A DNA stretch of 64,000 nucleotides from contig NZ_VORS01000001.1 in NCBI RefSeq assembly GCF_007997075.1, positions 434,001-498,000 of the forward strand, in the 5' to 3' direction. Source of the stretch: Polaribacter sp. IC073 (lineage in GTDB: Bacteria; Bacteroidota; Bacteroidia; Flavobacteriales; Flavobacteriaceae). Below are positions 43,824 through 53,074 of the stretch, piece after piece. Every line of letters begins with the position of its first letter. Positions within the stretch are counted from its first letter, which is position 1. The translations under genes and the position numbers were made by a program. The notes beneath the pieces are model-generated. The model was not told the origin of the DNA and did no database searches. It saw only the letters and a list, made by a program, of their open reading frames with translations.

Positions 43824-44351
43824 ATGCGTAAATTAAAGAATAACGAGTTAGGTAGAATTACAGTTGATGAATTTAAGACGGTAAAAAAAACACCAATTAT
43901 TGTCATTTTAGACAATATTAGAAGTTTAAATAATATTGGTTCTGTTTTTAGAACTAGTGATGCTTTTTTGATTGAAAAAATCTATTTGTGTGGTATTTGT
44001 GCAACACCGCCTAATAAAGAAATTCATAAAACTGCCTTGGGAGCAACGGAATCTGTTGCCTGGGAATATGTAGAAGATACGCTTACTTTAGTTGAAAATT
44101 TAAAAGCAGAAAACATTAAAGTATTGGCTATTGAACAAGCAGAAAACAGCACTAAATTAGATACTTTTTATCCGAAGAAAGGTGAAAAATATGCCATTGT
44201 AATGGGAAATGAAGTAAAAGGGGTGCAGCAAGAAGTTGTAAATGCTTCCCATTTGTGTTTAGAAATTCCGCAATTAGGGACTAAGCATTCACTAAACATC
44301 TCTGTAACAACGGGTGTTGTAATTTGGGATTTATTTCAGAAAATGCAATAG
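43824..44351 (+). CDS. TrmH-family (SPOUT) RNA methyltransferase
   Basis: A 175-residue SpoU/TrmH-type methyltransferase that would 2'-O-methylate a tRNA or rRNA ribose. LDNIRSLNNIGSVFRTSDAF is motif 1, VMGNEVKGV motif 2 and IPQLGTKHSLNISVTTGVVIWDLF motif 3 with the knotted SAM site. The N-terminal 18 residues are those duplicated at 42853. Adjacent, divergent mutS is the usual neighbour in Flavobacteriaceae as I recall, so the pair is ancestral and the DUF3800 gene is the newcomer. Confidence 0.9.
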   Translation: MRKLKNNELGRITVDEFKTVKKTPIIVILDNIRSLNNIGSVFRTSDAFLIEKIYLCGICATPPNKEIHKTALGATESVAWEYVEDTLTLVENLKAENIKVLAIEQAENSTKLDTFYPKKGEKYAIVMGNEVKGVQQEVVNASHLCLEIPQLGTKHSLNISVTTGVVIWDLFQKMQ

Positions 44352-44425
44352 AAATTTTTTTTTTAAAAATGAAATAGCTACATTTAAAATGTTAAAAATG
44401 TAATATGTTAATTCTTTTTTACCTT

Positions 44426-46369
44426 ATGAAAAAAAACATATTCCTGTTTTTATTTTTTACCGTACTAGTCATTTTTCCCCAGAAACCTACAGACTCTATT
44501 GCTTTTTATTTAAAGAACGCGAAAGGAACACACCAGTTTTCATATCTAAAAAGAGCAGTGCTGCTTTCTGAAGAATTAAAAATAGACTCTCTCATAAAAC
44601 AAACAAGTATTGAGTATGCAAAACACAGTTATTTTGCCAAAGATACTTTAGGGCTAACATTTTCTAAAAACAAATTACTAAAACACTTTCAACTTAAAAA
44701 AGATTCTTTTTCTCTAGCAAAAGCATATCATCTAGAAGCTTTGAATCATAAGATAAAAAATAATTTAGATAGTACTTTTTATTATTACCATAAATCAAAA
44801 AATGTTTCTATAGCCTTAAAAGATTCTATTGAAATAGGGAGAAGGTTATTATCTATGGCTGTTATACAAGTAAAAGAGTTAGATTTTTTAGGCTGCGAAA
44901 TAACAACTATTGAAGGCCTAAAATATGTAGAGCCTATTAAAAAATATAGAACTTTAATTTCTTTATACCAAACCTTAGGCAACGCTTTAGGGAGCTTAAA
45001 AAAACCTAAAGAAGCGAGAGGTTATTATTTAAAAGCAAAGGAAATTTGTAAGTTTAATACTGTAAAATATAGAAGAGAAAAAAATTATTTAAACCTATTG
45101 AGTAATATCGGAATGACCTTTAAAGATGAAGGGAACTTAACAAAGGCAACTTCTTTGTTTAAAGAAGGATTAAATACCGATAGTCTAGAAACAAAATACC
45201 CTGAACAATACCAAGCTCTTTTAGGAAACTTATCTGCCGTATATTTTAAACAAGGAGAAATAGAGAAAGCAATAGAAGGCTATAAAATAGTTTTAAAAAG
45301 TAGAATAAAAACTAAAAACCTTTACTCTCAAAGTGTTTCACATAGTTTTTTAGCAGAAGCGTATTTAAAGAATAAAAAATACTCTTTAGCAAAAAAACAT
45401 GCAAGCAGAGGTTTAGAATTAGGTAGAAAAACAAGAAACAATAAACAAGTTTTAGAATGTCTAAAGTTTTTATCAGAGCTTACTAAAGGAGAAACTGCTA
45501 AAAAGTATTTAGAAGATTATATAATATTAAACGATAGTCTATTTACTCGAGAGAGAAACTTAAAAAACCAGTTTGCAAAAGTTAGATACGAAACTGAAAA
45601 GAAGGATAAAGAAAACGCTGGCTTAAAACAAGAGAACGAAAGAAAACAGCTAGAATTAGAAACAGAAAAGCAACATAAAATAATAGGTTGGTTACTTGCC
45701 GGAGTAAGTGTTTTGTTTATAGGTTTTGGTCTAAGTATTGTTTCGATAAGAAGAAAGAAAATGATTTTTGAAGCAAAGATGCAGCAAATTAAAGCTCGTG
45801 AAAAAGAACGTCAGAAAGTTGCAAAATCCTTACACGATGAGGTTGCAGGAGATATTAGCATGTTGCATTTAAAGTTAGAAAAAACAAACCAATTAAAAGC
45901 GGCAAAAAAATTAGACATTATTAAAGAAAATGTTCGAAATTTATCGCATCAATTAAGTAGTGAAAGTTTTGACAAAGTACCTTTTAAAGATCAGATAATT
46001 AATATTGTTTCAGATTTTTTTGAAATTGATTTTAAAATTAAAATAATAGAAATTGATCGTGTTTTATGGAAAACCGTAAACAATGCTATTAAAAGAACTT
46101 TATTTTTATCGATTAGAGAAAGTATTCAGAATTCTAAAAAACATGCGCAAGCAACAGCAATTACCTTAACGTTTAATGAAACAAAAAAAGCTATTTTTTT
46201 AACTATTTCTGATAACGGAAAAGGGTTTGATGTGAGTGGTCAAAAGAAAGGCATTGGTTTAAAAAATATACAAGAACGTATTGAAGAAATTAATGGTGTT
46301 TTTTCTATTGAAAGCGAGTTAGAAAAAGGAACAAATATAAATATAGAAATCCCTAAAAGTGGCACATAA
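44426..46369 (+). CDS. TPR sensor histidine kinase (HisKA_3 type)
   Basis: A 647-residue sensor kinase. I start at the second ATG (44426), which gives the signal peptide MKKNIFLFLFFTVLVIFPQ. A periplasmic array of tetratricopeptide repeats fills about 25-350, a coiled coil and one membrane helix (about 418-440) follow, then the dimerisation box EKERQKVAKSLHDEVAGDIS with phospho-acceptor His470. The HATPase domain has N-box SIRESIQNSKKHAQ and G-boxes SDNGKGFD and GIGLKNIQERI. The input ligand is unknown. It overlaps the response-regulator gene by 11 bases, so the pair is co-expressed. Confidence 0.93.
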   Translation: MKKNIFLFLFFTVLVIFPQKPTDSIAFYLKNAKGTHQFSYLKRAVLLSEELKIDSLIKQTSIEYAKHSYFAKDTLGLTFSKNKLLKHFQLKKDSFSLAKAYHLEALNHKIKNNLDSTFYYYHKSKNVSIALKDSIEIGRRLLSMAVIQVKELDFLGCEITTIEGLKYVEPIKKYRTLISLYQTLGNALGSLKKPKEARGYYLKAKEICKFNTVKYRREKNYLNLLSNIGMTFKDEGNLTKATSLFKEGLNTDSLETKYPEQYQALLGNLSAVYFKQGEIEKAIEGYKIVLKSRIKTKNLYSQSVSHSFLAEAYLKNKKYSLAKKHASRGLELGRKTRNNKQVLECLKFLSELTKGETAKKYLEDYIILNDSLFTRERNLKNQFAKVRYETEKKDKENAGLKQENERKQLELETEKQHKIIGWLLAGVSVLFIGFGLSIVSIRRKKMIFEAKMQQIKAREKERQKVAKSLHDEVAGDISMLHLKLEKTNQLKAAKKLDIIKENVRNLSHQLSSESFDKVPFKDQIINIVSDFFEIDFKIKIIEIDRVLWKTVNNAIKRTLFLSIRESIQNSKKHAQATAITLTFNETKKAIFLTISDNGKGFDVSGQKKGIGLKNIQERIEEINGVFSIESELEKGTNINIEIPKSGT

Positions 46370-47036
46370 AACTAGAATTTTAATTGCAGACGATCATCAG
46401 TTAGTATTACAAGGAATCCTTTGTTCTTTAAAAGATGTGGGAGATTTTGAGTTGGTTACAACGAACAATTGTGATGAGGCTTTTGAGTTGATAATAAAAC
46501 ATCAAAATAACAACCCTTTTCATATCTTATTTACAGACTTAAGTTTTGATAACTGTAATGAAGCTACGAATTTAGACGGTGGAGAAGAGCTGATTAAAGC
46601 CATTAGAAATAATGAAATAAATATTAGAATAGGTGTAATTACTGGTCATACAGAAACCAATAGAGTGTACAATGTAATTCGTAACTTAAACCCCAATGCA
46701 TATTTATTAAAAAGTAAATGTGATACTACAGAAATTGGTTTTGCTGTTCAAAAAATGTTAGCAAATGACTTTTATTATACGCACGAAATACATCAAAAAA
46801 TAATGCGTAGAAACATTGTTCAGATACAAATGGATGATGTGGCTATTCAGGTATTAAAAGAGCTTCCTAATCATCCGAAAATAGGTAATTTAGAAGGTGT
46901 TATTAAAAAAAATGATGGTTCTCTTTTGAAACTTCGCTCTATCGAAACAAAACTAGCAAACTTAAGAATAGATTTAAACGCAAACAACAATACAGATTTA
47001 ATTCTTAAGGCAAAAGAATTAGGTATTATAGATTAA
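46359..47036 (+). CDS. Response regulator, LuxR-like output
   Basis: A 225-residue regulator starting at GTG (46359), inside the kinase gene's end. The receiver domain has RILIADDHQLVLQG (acidic pocket Asp11/Asp12), phospho-acceptor Asp60 in FTDLSFD, and a LLKSKCD lysine. The C-terminal segment LRSIETKLANLRIDLNANNN is a diverged LuxR-type helix-turn-helix, recognisable by its position and the terminal ILKAKELGII. It should control transcription in response to the adjacent TPR kinase. Targets are not visible. Confidence 0.88.
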   Translation: MAHKTRILIADDHQLVLQGILCSLKDVGDFELVTTNNCDEAFELIIKHQNNNPFHILFTDLSFDNCNEATNLDGGEELIKAIRNNEINIRIGVITGHTETNRVYNVIRNLNPNAYLLKSKCDTTEIGFAVQKMLANDFYYTHEIHQKIMRRNIVQIQMDDVAIQVLKELPNHPKIGNLEGVIKKNDGSLLKLRSIETKLANLRIDLNANNNTDLILKAKELGIID

Positions 47037-47207
47037 TTCTTGGTTTTGCGGAAATATACATTCTTAATTACGGTTTCTCGTAAAGTTATTCTCTTTAGGT
47101 AAACTATTTTTGTTGTGTAGCTATTTTAGTTTAAAATACTACAATTGAAATGGGAGTAATTGCAGATTTAAGATTAGCGTCTTATTTCTAATATTAAAAA
47201 GAAAAAG

Positions 47208-47242
47208 AAAAAACCTTTCTGTTAATTCAGAAAGGTTTTTTT
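47208..47242. terminator. Bidirectional terminator
   Basis: Arms AAAAAACCTTTCTG and CAGAAAGGTTTTTT lie between the convergent response-regulator and mgtE genes. The right arm ends within the mgtE stop region. Confidence 0.85.
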
Positions 47243-48593
47243 AAAAACCTAATACTAGTTTTGCAATAGAAAAATAGATTAAAATTCCTAAAATATCATT
47301 ACTTGTGGTAATAAAAGGACCTGTAGCCAATGCCGGATCTACTCCTTTTTTAGCTAAAATAATAGGAATAAACGTACCAATAATAGACGCGATAATAATC
47401 ACAGAAATTAGTGATGCCGCAACGGTAATTCCTAATTTAAAAGGAAAGCCTAAAAACAACATTCCTGCAGACATTAACAAAGCTGCCAATACAAAACCAT
47501 TTAATAAACCTTGTAAAATTTCTTTTAACAATCTTTTAAAAAGGGATCCTTTTAAACTATCATTTGCTAAACCCTGTACAATAATTGCAGAAGATTGTAC
47601 ACCAACGTTACCCGCCATTGCAGCAATTAATGGTGTGAAAAAGAAAAGTTCTGGAAAATTACCCATGGCACCGTCAAAACTTCCTAAAACAGAAACGGAA
47701 ACAAAGCCGCCAAACAGCGCTAAAATTAACCAAGGTAAACGTGCTTTTGTCAATTCCCATATAGTATCATTTACTTCTACATCTTGAGAAAAACCAGCAG
47801 CCATTTGGTAATCTTTATCCGCTTCTTCTCGAATAACGTCTAACATGTCATCAATAGTAATTCTACCTAATAAAACGTTGTTATCATCTACAACTGGTAT
47901 GGCTTCTAAATCGTATTTTGCCATAATTTTAGCAACTTCTTCATCATTTTCATGCACATTTACAGCATCTACTTTCGATTTAGAAATGTCTGCAATTTTT
48001 TGGTCTGATTTGGCAATAATTAAATCTTTTAAAGACAACCTACCTACCAATTTATCTTCTTTATCTACTACGTAAATAGAATGCACTCTTGTAACTTCTT
48101 GTGCTTGTCCTCTAATTCTACGCATACAACCAGCAACCGTCCAAGTTTCATAAACCTTTACCAATTCTTTGGCCATTAATGCACCTGCTGTATCGTCTTC
48201 ATAAGACAGTAATTCTTTAATATCTGCAGCTAATTCCTCGTCTTTTAAAGCATTAATTACGCGTAACTGGCGTTCTTCTGAAAGTTCTCCGATAATGTCT
48301 GCAGCATCATCAGAATCCATCTCACCAATTTCTCTTGCAATTTCTTTTGTTGATAAATTTTCTAGAATCTTTTCACGGGTATCTTCATCTAATTCGGTAA
48401 GAATTTCAGATGTTTTTTCGCTATCTAAAAGTTTAATAATATAAATAGCTTCTTCGAAACTTACTTCGTCTAAAACTTCTGCAATATCTGCAAAATGGAC
48501 TTCCTCAAAAAGTTGTTTTATTTCAGAATCGTTGTTTTCATAGATAAAACCAACTAATTTTTCTAAAAACTCTTCAGTAATTTCAAATGCCAT
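47241..48593 (-). CDS. mgtE: Magnesium transporter MgtE
   Basis: A homodimeric magnesium channel/transporter of 450 residues. An N-terminal superhelical domain of [11 protein letters not shown]...[16 protein letters not shown] repeats (about 1-130) is followed by two CBS domains (about 140-255) that sense intracellular magnesium. Five membrane helices (about 285-450) include [17 protein letters not shown], the conserved GNVG(V/T)Q pore motif. It overlaps rsmA by 11 bases and is probably the last gene of the rsmA transcript. Confidence 0.95.
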   Translation of the reverse strand: MAFEITEEFLEKLVGFIYENNDSEIKQLFEEVHFADIAEVLDEVSFEEAIYIIKLLDSEKTSEILTELDEDTREKILENLSTKEIAREIGEMDSDDAADIIGELSEERQLRVINALKDEELAADIKELLSYEDDTAGALMAKELVKVYETWTVAGCMRRIRGQAQEVTRVHSIYVVDKEDKLVGRLSLKDLIIAKSDQKIADISKSKVDAVNVHENDEEVAKIMAKYDLEAIPVVDDNNVLLGRITIDDMLDVIREEADKDYQMAAGFSQDVEVNDTIWELTKARLPWLILALFGGFVSVSVLGSFDGAMGNFPELFFFTPLIAAMAGNVGVQSSAIIVQGLANDSLKGSLFKRLLKEILQGLLNGFVLAALLMSAGMLFLGFPFKLGITVAASLISVIIIASIIGTFIPIILAKKGVDPALATGPFITTSNDILGILIYFSIAKLVLGF

Positions 48594-49386
48594 TTTCTAT
48601 TAATTTTTGCGTGAGAGAAATAAAAGCCTGAACAGATAATTGTTCTGGACGTTTCGCAAATATAGGGTCTTCTTTTAAAGTTTCAGAAAGATTAAAAGAC
48701 TTTAAGCTAGAACGCAACATTTTTCTACGTTGATTAAAAGCTGTTTTTACAACTCTAAAGAATATTTTTTCATCTACAGGAAGCGAATAATCTTTTTTTC
48801 TAGTAAGCCTAATAACACCAGAATCTACTTTTGGAGGCGGATTAAATACCGTTGGCGGAACCGTAAAAAGGTATTCTACATCAAAAAAAGCTTGTGTTAA
48901 AACAGACATAATTCCGTAGACCTTAGAACCTTCTTTTTCTGCAATTCTTTTAGCAACTTCTTTTTGAAACATACCTGCAAACTCTGGTACAAATTCTCTA
49001 TTTTCTATTGCTTTAAAAACAATTTGAGTAGAAATGTTATACGGGAAATTACCAATAATTGCTACTTGTTTCTTCGGAAACATTTCTTTGATATCTTTCC
49101 TTAAAAAATCGCCTTCTACAATAGAAAAGTGCTCTTTAGAAGTGTCTAATTTAATATGCTCTAAAGGAAAAGTATCATGTAAATAAGCAATGGATTCTCT
49201 GTCTAGTTCTATGACAGTAACTTTTGCTTTTTTTGGTAGTAAATATTTTGTTAAAACGCCCATTCCTGGACCAATTTCTAAGACGTCATCATATCCATTT
49301 CCAGACAAAGCATCTGCAATATTTTTTGCAATACTTTCATCCATTAAAAAATGCTGACCTAAATGTTTTTTTGCTTTTACAGACAC
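48583..49386 (-). CDS. rsmA: 16S rRNA dimethyladenosine transferase RsmA (KsgA)
   Basis: Dimethylates two adjacent adenosines near the 3' end of 16S rRNA. The 267 residues begin [14 protein letters not shown] from GTG at 49386. The longer frame to an ATG at 49449 would start upstream of the promoter element TACCTTTG (plus 49413-49420) and lacks family similarity. [14 protein letters not shown] is the SAM motif and NFPYNISTQ the catalytic motif IV. It overlaps mgtE downstream. DUF4286 and TPR genes lie in the serS-side transcript nearby. Confidence 0.93.
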   Translation of the reverse strand: MSVKAKKHLGQHFLMDESIAKNIADALSGNGYDDVLEIGPGMGVLTKYLLPKKAKVTVIELDRESIAYLHDTFPLEHIKLDTSKEHFSIVEGDFLRKDIKEMFPKKQVAIIGNFPYNISTQIVFKAIENREFVPEFAGMFQKEVAKRIAEKEGSKVYGIMSVLTQAFFDVEYLFTVPPTVFNPPPKVDSGVIRLTRKKDYSLPVDEKIFFRVVKTAFNQRRKMLRSSLKSFNLSETLKEDPIFAKRPEQLSVQAFISLTQKLIENGI

Positions 49387-49412
49387 AATCTTTGTTTTTA
49401 TCCTTCTAAAAG

Positions 49413-49420
49413 CAAAGGTA
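49413..49420 (-). promoter_or_regulatory. -7 element for rsmA; decides its start codon
   Basis: On the minus strand this reads TACCTTTG, a perfect TAnnTTTG. A transcript starting about six bases downstream would exclude the ATG at 49449 and leave a short leader before the GTG at 49386. Confidence 0.55.
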
Positions 49421-49473
49421 CAGTTAAATTGGTATAATTTTTGTTTCAAATAGATTTTTAAAAATCAGCCAAA

Positions 49474-50322
49474 ATGTATAAAAAAGTACGGTTCTTATCA
49501 TTACTATTTACTTTTATTTGTTTTCATAGTTATACTCAAGAAGGTAAACTAGAGAAAGGAAAGGAGAGTTTAAGAAGTACAAATTCTTCTGGAAACTCTG
49601 GTACAACATCTGTAAAGAGCTCAAGTTCTTCAGCGAGGTCCAAAAAAAATAATGAGGATGGTATCGAAAATCCGTTTGTTAGAGTTATTTGGTATGCCGC
49701 TGCATATACTGTCTATGGTTTTGTTTTTGAATCTCCTTGGGAAATGAAAGGTAGAATGAGTACAGCAGAAATTTCTAATTATCCTTATAAAGAATCTAAA
49801 TATGGTAATTTTGTGTATACAGATGCTACCAATTATAACATTACAAGATTCGATGTCTACAATCATTTTTTAATGGAAAGCAAGAACTTATATGGTAATG
49901 ATATTGGAGTAGATTTTAGGTTCTTAAAACGATTTTCCTTAGACATTAATTACACCTCTCTTATAGAAAAAGTAAACGGAAAAAGAGATTCTTTTAACAT
50001 GTTTTCTACCTTATTAAAATACCATAGAATTAGAACCCAACGTTTAGATGCTTGGTTTGGTTTAGGTTTTAGACGTATTTTTAATGATGTAAAAGAAACT
50101 CGGTTTTTAATGGGATTTGGTGGAGAAGTCTTCATAGCAAAACCTATCAGTTTTGTTGCTTCTCATAAATGGGCAACAGTAAATAGGCAATCTGTTAGAA
50201 ACACTAAATTGTTATTAAAATACCATATTAAGAACTACAGAATTTCTTCTGGTTATGAACATTACAAATTAGGAGTTTCTAATATAAATGCCTTTTCTAT
50301 TGGTGTTGAAGCTAGTTTTTAA
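49474..50322 (+). CDS. Outer-membrane barrel-like protein with Ser-rich linker
   Basis: A 282-residue exported protein: signal MYKKVRFLSLLFTFICFHSYTQ, then a Ser/Lys/Asn-rich low-complexity linker (about 30-65), a short membrane-like segment around VRVIWYAAAYTVYGFVF, and about 200 residues of alternating strands ending in a C-terminal Phe. The pattern suggests a small outer-membrane barrel. I do not recognise a named family. It is divergent from rsmA and appears monocistronic. Confidence 0.68.
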   Translation: MYKKVRFLSLLFTFICFHSYTQEGKLEKGKESLRSTNSSGNSGTTSVKSSSSSARSKKNNEDGIENPFVRVIWYAAAYTVYGFVFESPWEMKGRMSTAEISNYPYKESKYGNFVYTDATNYNITRFDVYNHFLMESKNLYGNDIGVDFRFLKRFSLDINYTSLIEKVNGKRDSFNMFSTLLKYHRIRTQRLDAWFGLGFRRIFNDVKETRFLMGFGGEVFIAKPISFVASHKWATVNRQSVRNTKLLLKYHIKNYRISSGYEHYKLGVSNINAFSIGVEASF

Positions 50323-50367
50323 AAAGATAAATTTCCGATAAAGTTATTTTTTAACTACATAAAAGAA

Positions 50368-50480
50368 CTTCGACAAGCTCAGTTTCACATTCGCATTCTA
50401 AATTGATGCTTGTTTTTTTAAATGAAATTATTTTTTTAATTCTAATTAAAAAAGACGCTTGTCAGTCTAGCTTATCGAAG
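50368..50480. repeat. Inverted interspersed repeat element
   Basis: CTTCGACAAGCTCAGT at 50368-50383 is matched, as an imperfect inverted copy, by the segment ending CTAGCTTATCGAAG at 50480. Words of this type are scattered between genes in many Bacteroidota. It lies between two convergent genes; nothing else is visible in that gap. Confidence 0.5.
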
Positions 50481-50555
50481 AATTTTTATAATGCAGTTTA
50501 GATACCTACCAACTTAAAAAAACAAATTTTAATACGCTTGTTAATAATAAGAACT

Positions 50556-50885
50556 TTAATTACTAACACTCGTAGGATAAAACTCGTTTACAATTTTTAA
50601 CTCTGTATTGAAAGTCAACATTTTGTCTGCAAATTTCTTTAAGATTGCCAAACGAAAATCATCTGCATGTAATGTATAATAATCATCTAAATCTTCTCTT
50701 GAGCTTGCTGCATATTGTATAGAATAGGTTCTGCCACCCATTTCTTCTGCTACCAAAACCTCTGTAAGTTTTGCGGATGTAAATTTCCCTGTATTTAAAA
50801 TAGCTGTAATGTGAGATTCAACCCAAGTTAACCATTCGTCATGTGCAGTTCCATCAATATTTATTGTTACGTTGTATATGTACAT
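50556..50885 (-). CDS. DUF4286 family protein
   Basis: A 109-residue soluble protein starting MYIYNVTINIDGTAHDEWLTWV. The fold pattern (four strands and two helices, ferredoxin-like) and YSIQYAASSREDLDDYYTLHAD are characteristic of DUF4286, found almost only in Bacteroidota. The function is unknown. It is 43 bases downstream of the TPR gene and belongs to the conserved serS-TPR-DUF4286-rsmA neighbourhood. Confidence 0.85.
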   Translation of the reverse strand: MYIYNVTINIDGTAHDEWLTWVESHITAILNTGKFTSAKLTEVLVAEEMGGRTYSIQYAASSREDLDDYYTLHADDFRLAILKKFADKMLTFNTELKIVNEFYPTSVSN

Positions 50886-50928
50886 ATTAATTTTTGTAAT
50901 TGTTTATTTTTTTGAGCGTTTAACATTG

Positions 50929-52746
50929 TTAAACCTTGTCTCCTCTTAGTTTTCTATATTTTTTTCTAGCATCGACTAAATAAATACTAGAAGGATGTTC
51001 GAAAATTATTTTCTGATAATATTCTTGTGCTTTTTCTGTGTTTTTTAAATCGTTATTATAGATTTCTGCCATCATAAAATAAACATCATCCGTTAAAAAA
51101 CCTTGATTATCAGCTTCAATAATTTTAGCCAAACTTACAATGGCTGCTGTGTACCTTTTCTGTTTGACGAGCAATTTTGCTTGGAAAAATAAGACATCAT
51201 CATAAATTACTTCTCCAGGAACTAAACCATTGATAAAGACATCTTTCTTAACAAACAAGTTATTTAATTTAGTCAAAGCTTCTTCATTCTTATTCTGAAA
51301 AGCCAACAATTCTGCGTTTGCCAATTGCTTTAATCCCGAAGGAATAGAGTCTACGGGTTCGTTATCAGAAATCTTTAAAAACAAAGCTACAGCGTCATTT
51401 GCAATCAATTGCGTGGTAGAACCTTTCAACACTTTTAACTGTGCTTTTGCCCAGTCAAAATCTCCTTTAAAATAACTGGTTTGTGCTACTTTAAACCGTG
51501 CTTCTTGTCCTAATTCGTGATTTTTTAATTGTGTTTGAATTTGCGAAAAATAAATAAGCGCTTTGTTAAAATTGCCTGTAAATACTAAAACATCACCTAG
51601 TTTTAACTTAATTCTTGCTTTGTCAAACTTAGAATTTGCATAAGAAAGTGCTTCTTCTAAAACGCTGTTTGCTTGTGTTGGCTTGTTTTTAGAAAAGGTT
51701 AAAAAATCTGCATAAACTACTTGTAAATTTACAGTTGCCGTATTTTTTCCAAAAGTGGTAAAAAGATGTTGAAATAAAGTTTCTGTTTCTGGATTCTTAG
51801 TAGCAACGGCAATTTTAACCAAGTATAAATTGGCGTTAATAACGTTACTTTTAGTTGTAGATTTTTCAATTATAAAATTAAAACATTCTTGCGAAGCATC
51901 AAAAGCCATGTCATTAAAAGCGATTTGACCAATGGTAAAAATAGCACTTAAATCTTCTGGTTTTCTTTGGTACAATGCTTTTTCTTGAATAAGCGCTTTT
52001 GTGTAGTCTTTTTGCTGAGTAAACAACCAACTTAACAAAGTGTTCCAAACATCTTTTGGGTTGCTTGCAGACTTTCTTAAAAGTGTTTTTCTGAATAAAA
52101 TGTTTGCTTCATTTTCCGCATCGTCTGTAATATATTTGCTGGTATATCTTTGTACCAAACTAAAGTATTGATCATTTTTATCTACTAGATCAATATAAGA
52201 TTCAAACATTTTTTTGAAATTTCCCTTTTCACCATAAATCTGCGCAATCTGAAAATTATAATTCGCATTCTTATTAACTTCCATTGCTTTTTCATACGCT
52301 AAAATAGCATCATCTAACAAGTTATAATCTTTAAAAATTCGTCCGATTAAACCACCATAGGCAGGGTTTTTATCCAAAGAATTTAAAGCAAGTGTGTAAT
52401 TTTCTTGTGCTTTTTCTTTTTGAAGTTGTTTTTGGTAATTATAGCCTAAATACACGTACAAATAAACCTGACTCTTATTCGCCTTTATTCTGCTTTTTAG
52501 TAGGTTTTCTACTTCTAAAAACTGCTCGGTTTCTTGATAGCAAGAAATTAAGCGTCCTAAATAGGTGGTGTTAAAAGGTGAGCTATCATAGAGTTTTTTA
52601 TAAATCTGAGTCGCTTTTTCATAAGCACCTTCTCGGTAATAATTTTCAGCTAAGAGATACTCATTCTGCGCCGTATTTTGGGCTGCATTTTGAGCAACAC
52701 TTAAACTGCTAATAATTAGAAAAATAAGAAGAATAATTTTTTTCAT
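50929..52746 (-). CDS. Exported TPR repeat protein
   Basis: A 605-residue protein with signal peptide MKKIILLIFLIISSLSVAQ (ATG at 52746) followed by at least twelve tetratricopeptide-like helix pairs, such as YLLAENYYREGAYEKATQIY and AQEYYQKIIFEHPSSIYLVDARK at the end. The mature protein should be periplasmic or lipid-layer associated and act as a scaffold. No catalytic domain is visible. Conserved position beside DUF4286 suggests a shared role; that is inference. Confidence 0.85.
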   Translation of the reverse strand: MKKIILLIFLIISSLSVAQNAAQNTAQNEYLLAENYYREGAYEKATQIYKKLYDSSPFNTTYLGRLISCYQETEQFLEVENLLKSRIKANKSQVYLYVYLGYNYQKQLQKEKAQENYTLALNSLDKNPAYGGLIGRIFKDYNLLDDAILAYEKAMEVNKNANYNFQIAQIYGEKGNFKKMFESYIDLVDKNDQYFSLVQRYTSKYITDDAENEANILFRKTLLRKSASNPKDVWNTLLSWLFTQQKDYTKALIQEKALYQRKPEDLSAIFTIGQIAFNDMAFDASQECFNFIIEKSTTKSNVINANLYLVKIAVATKNPETETLFQHLFTTFGKNTATVNLQVVYADFLTFSKNKPTQANSVLEEALSYANSKFDKARIKLKLGDVLVFTGNFNKALIYFSQIQTQLKNHELGQEARFKVAQTSYFKGDFDWAKAQLKVLKGSTTQLIANDAVALFLKISDNEPVDSIPSGLKQLANAELLAFQNKNEEALTKLNNLFVKKDVFINGLVPGEVIYDDVLFFQAKLLVKQKRYTAAIVSLAKIIEADNQGFLTDDVYFMMAEIYNNDLKNTEKAQEYYQKIIFEHPSSIYLVDARKKYRKLRGDKV

Positions 52747-52871
52747 CGCAATCAAAGATACTCAAGATAAATGTTAAAATTTTATTAAACCAAGGGTATT
52801 TCAATTCTTATCTGTAACATTTTGGCATCAAAATTGTCTATAGAGTAAATAACCAATCAAAACTTAAAATT

Positions 52872-53015
52872 ATGAATACTTTTTTTACACAATACGAAAC
52901 CTCAAAAAATAACGCGATCCAGTTTATGGAAAACGGACAAATAAGCGCGTATTTAAATGCTCTTTTAGAAATGAATAAATATAAAAGGTTAATGGTTGCA
53001 GTAGTCTCAAATTAG
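52872..53015 (+). CDS. Small protein, unknown function (47 aa)
   Basis: A 47-codon frame beginning MNTFFTQYETSKNNAIQF and containing MENGQISAYLNALLEMNKYKR. It is polar-helical, without a signal. The frame fills the gap between the divergent TPR gene and serS and is preceded by a plausible AT-rich leader. I have an uncertain memory of similar peptides in this family of organisms. Coding status is likely but not proven. Confidence 0.5.
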   Translation: MNTFFTQYETSKNNAIQFMENGQISAYLNALLEMNKYKRLMVAVVSN

Positions 53016-53074
53016 TTCTCCGTTTTCGGTTAGGTTGGAAACTGCCAACTATAACTGAATACTGTTTACTAAAA

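Noticed and set aside
42851..43876. Insertion sequence with target-site duplication
   Set aside because: The 55-base direct repeats are far too long for a target duplication and differ by synonymous codons. There is no transposase or terminal inverted repeat.
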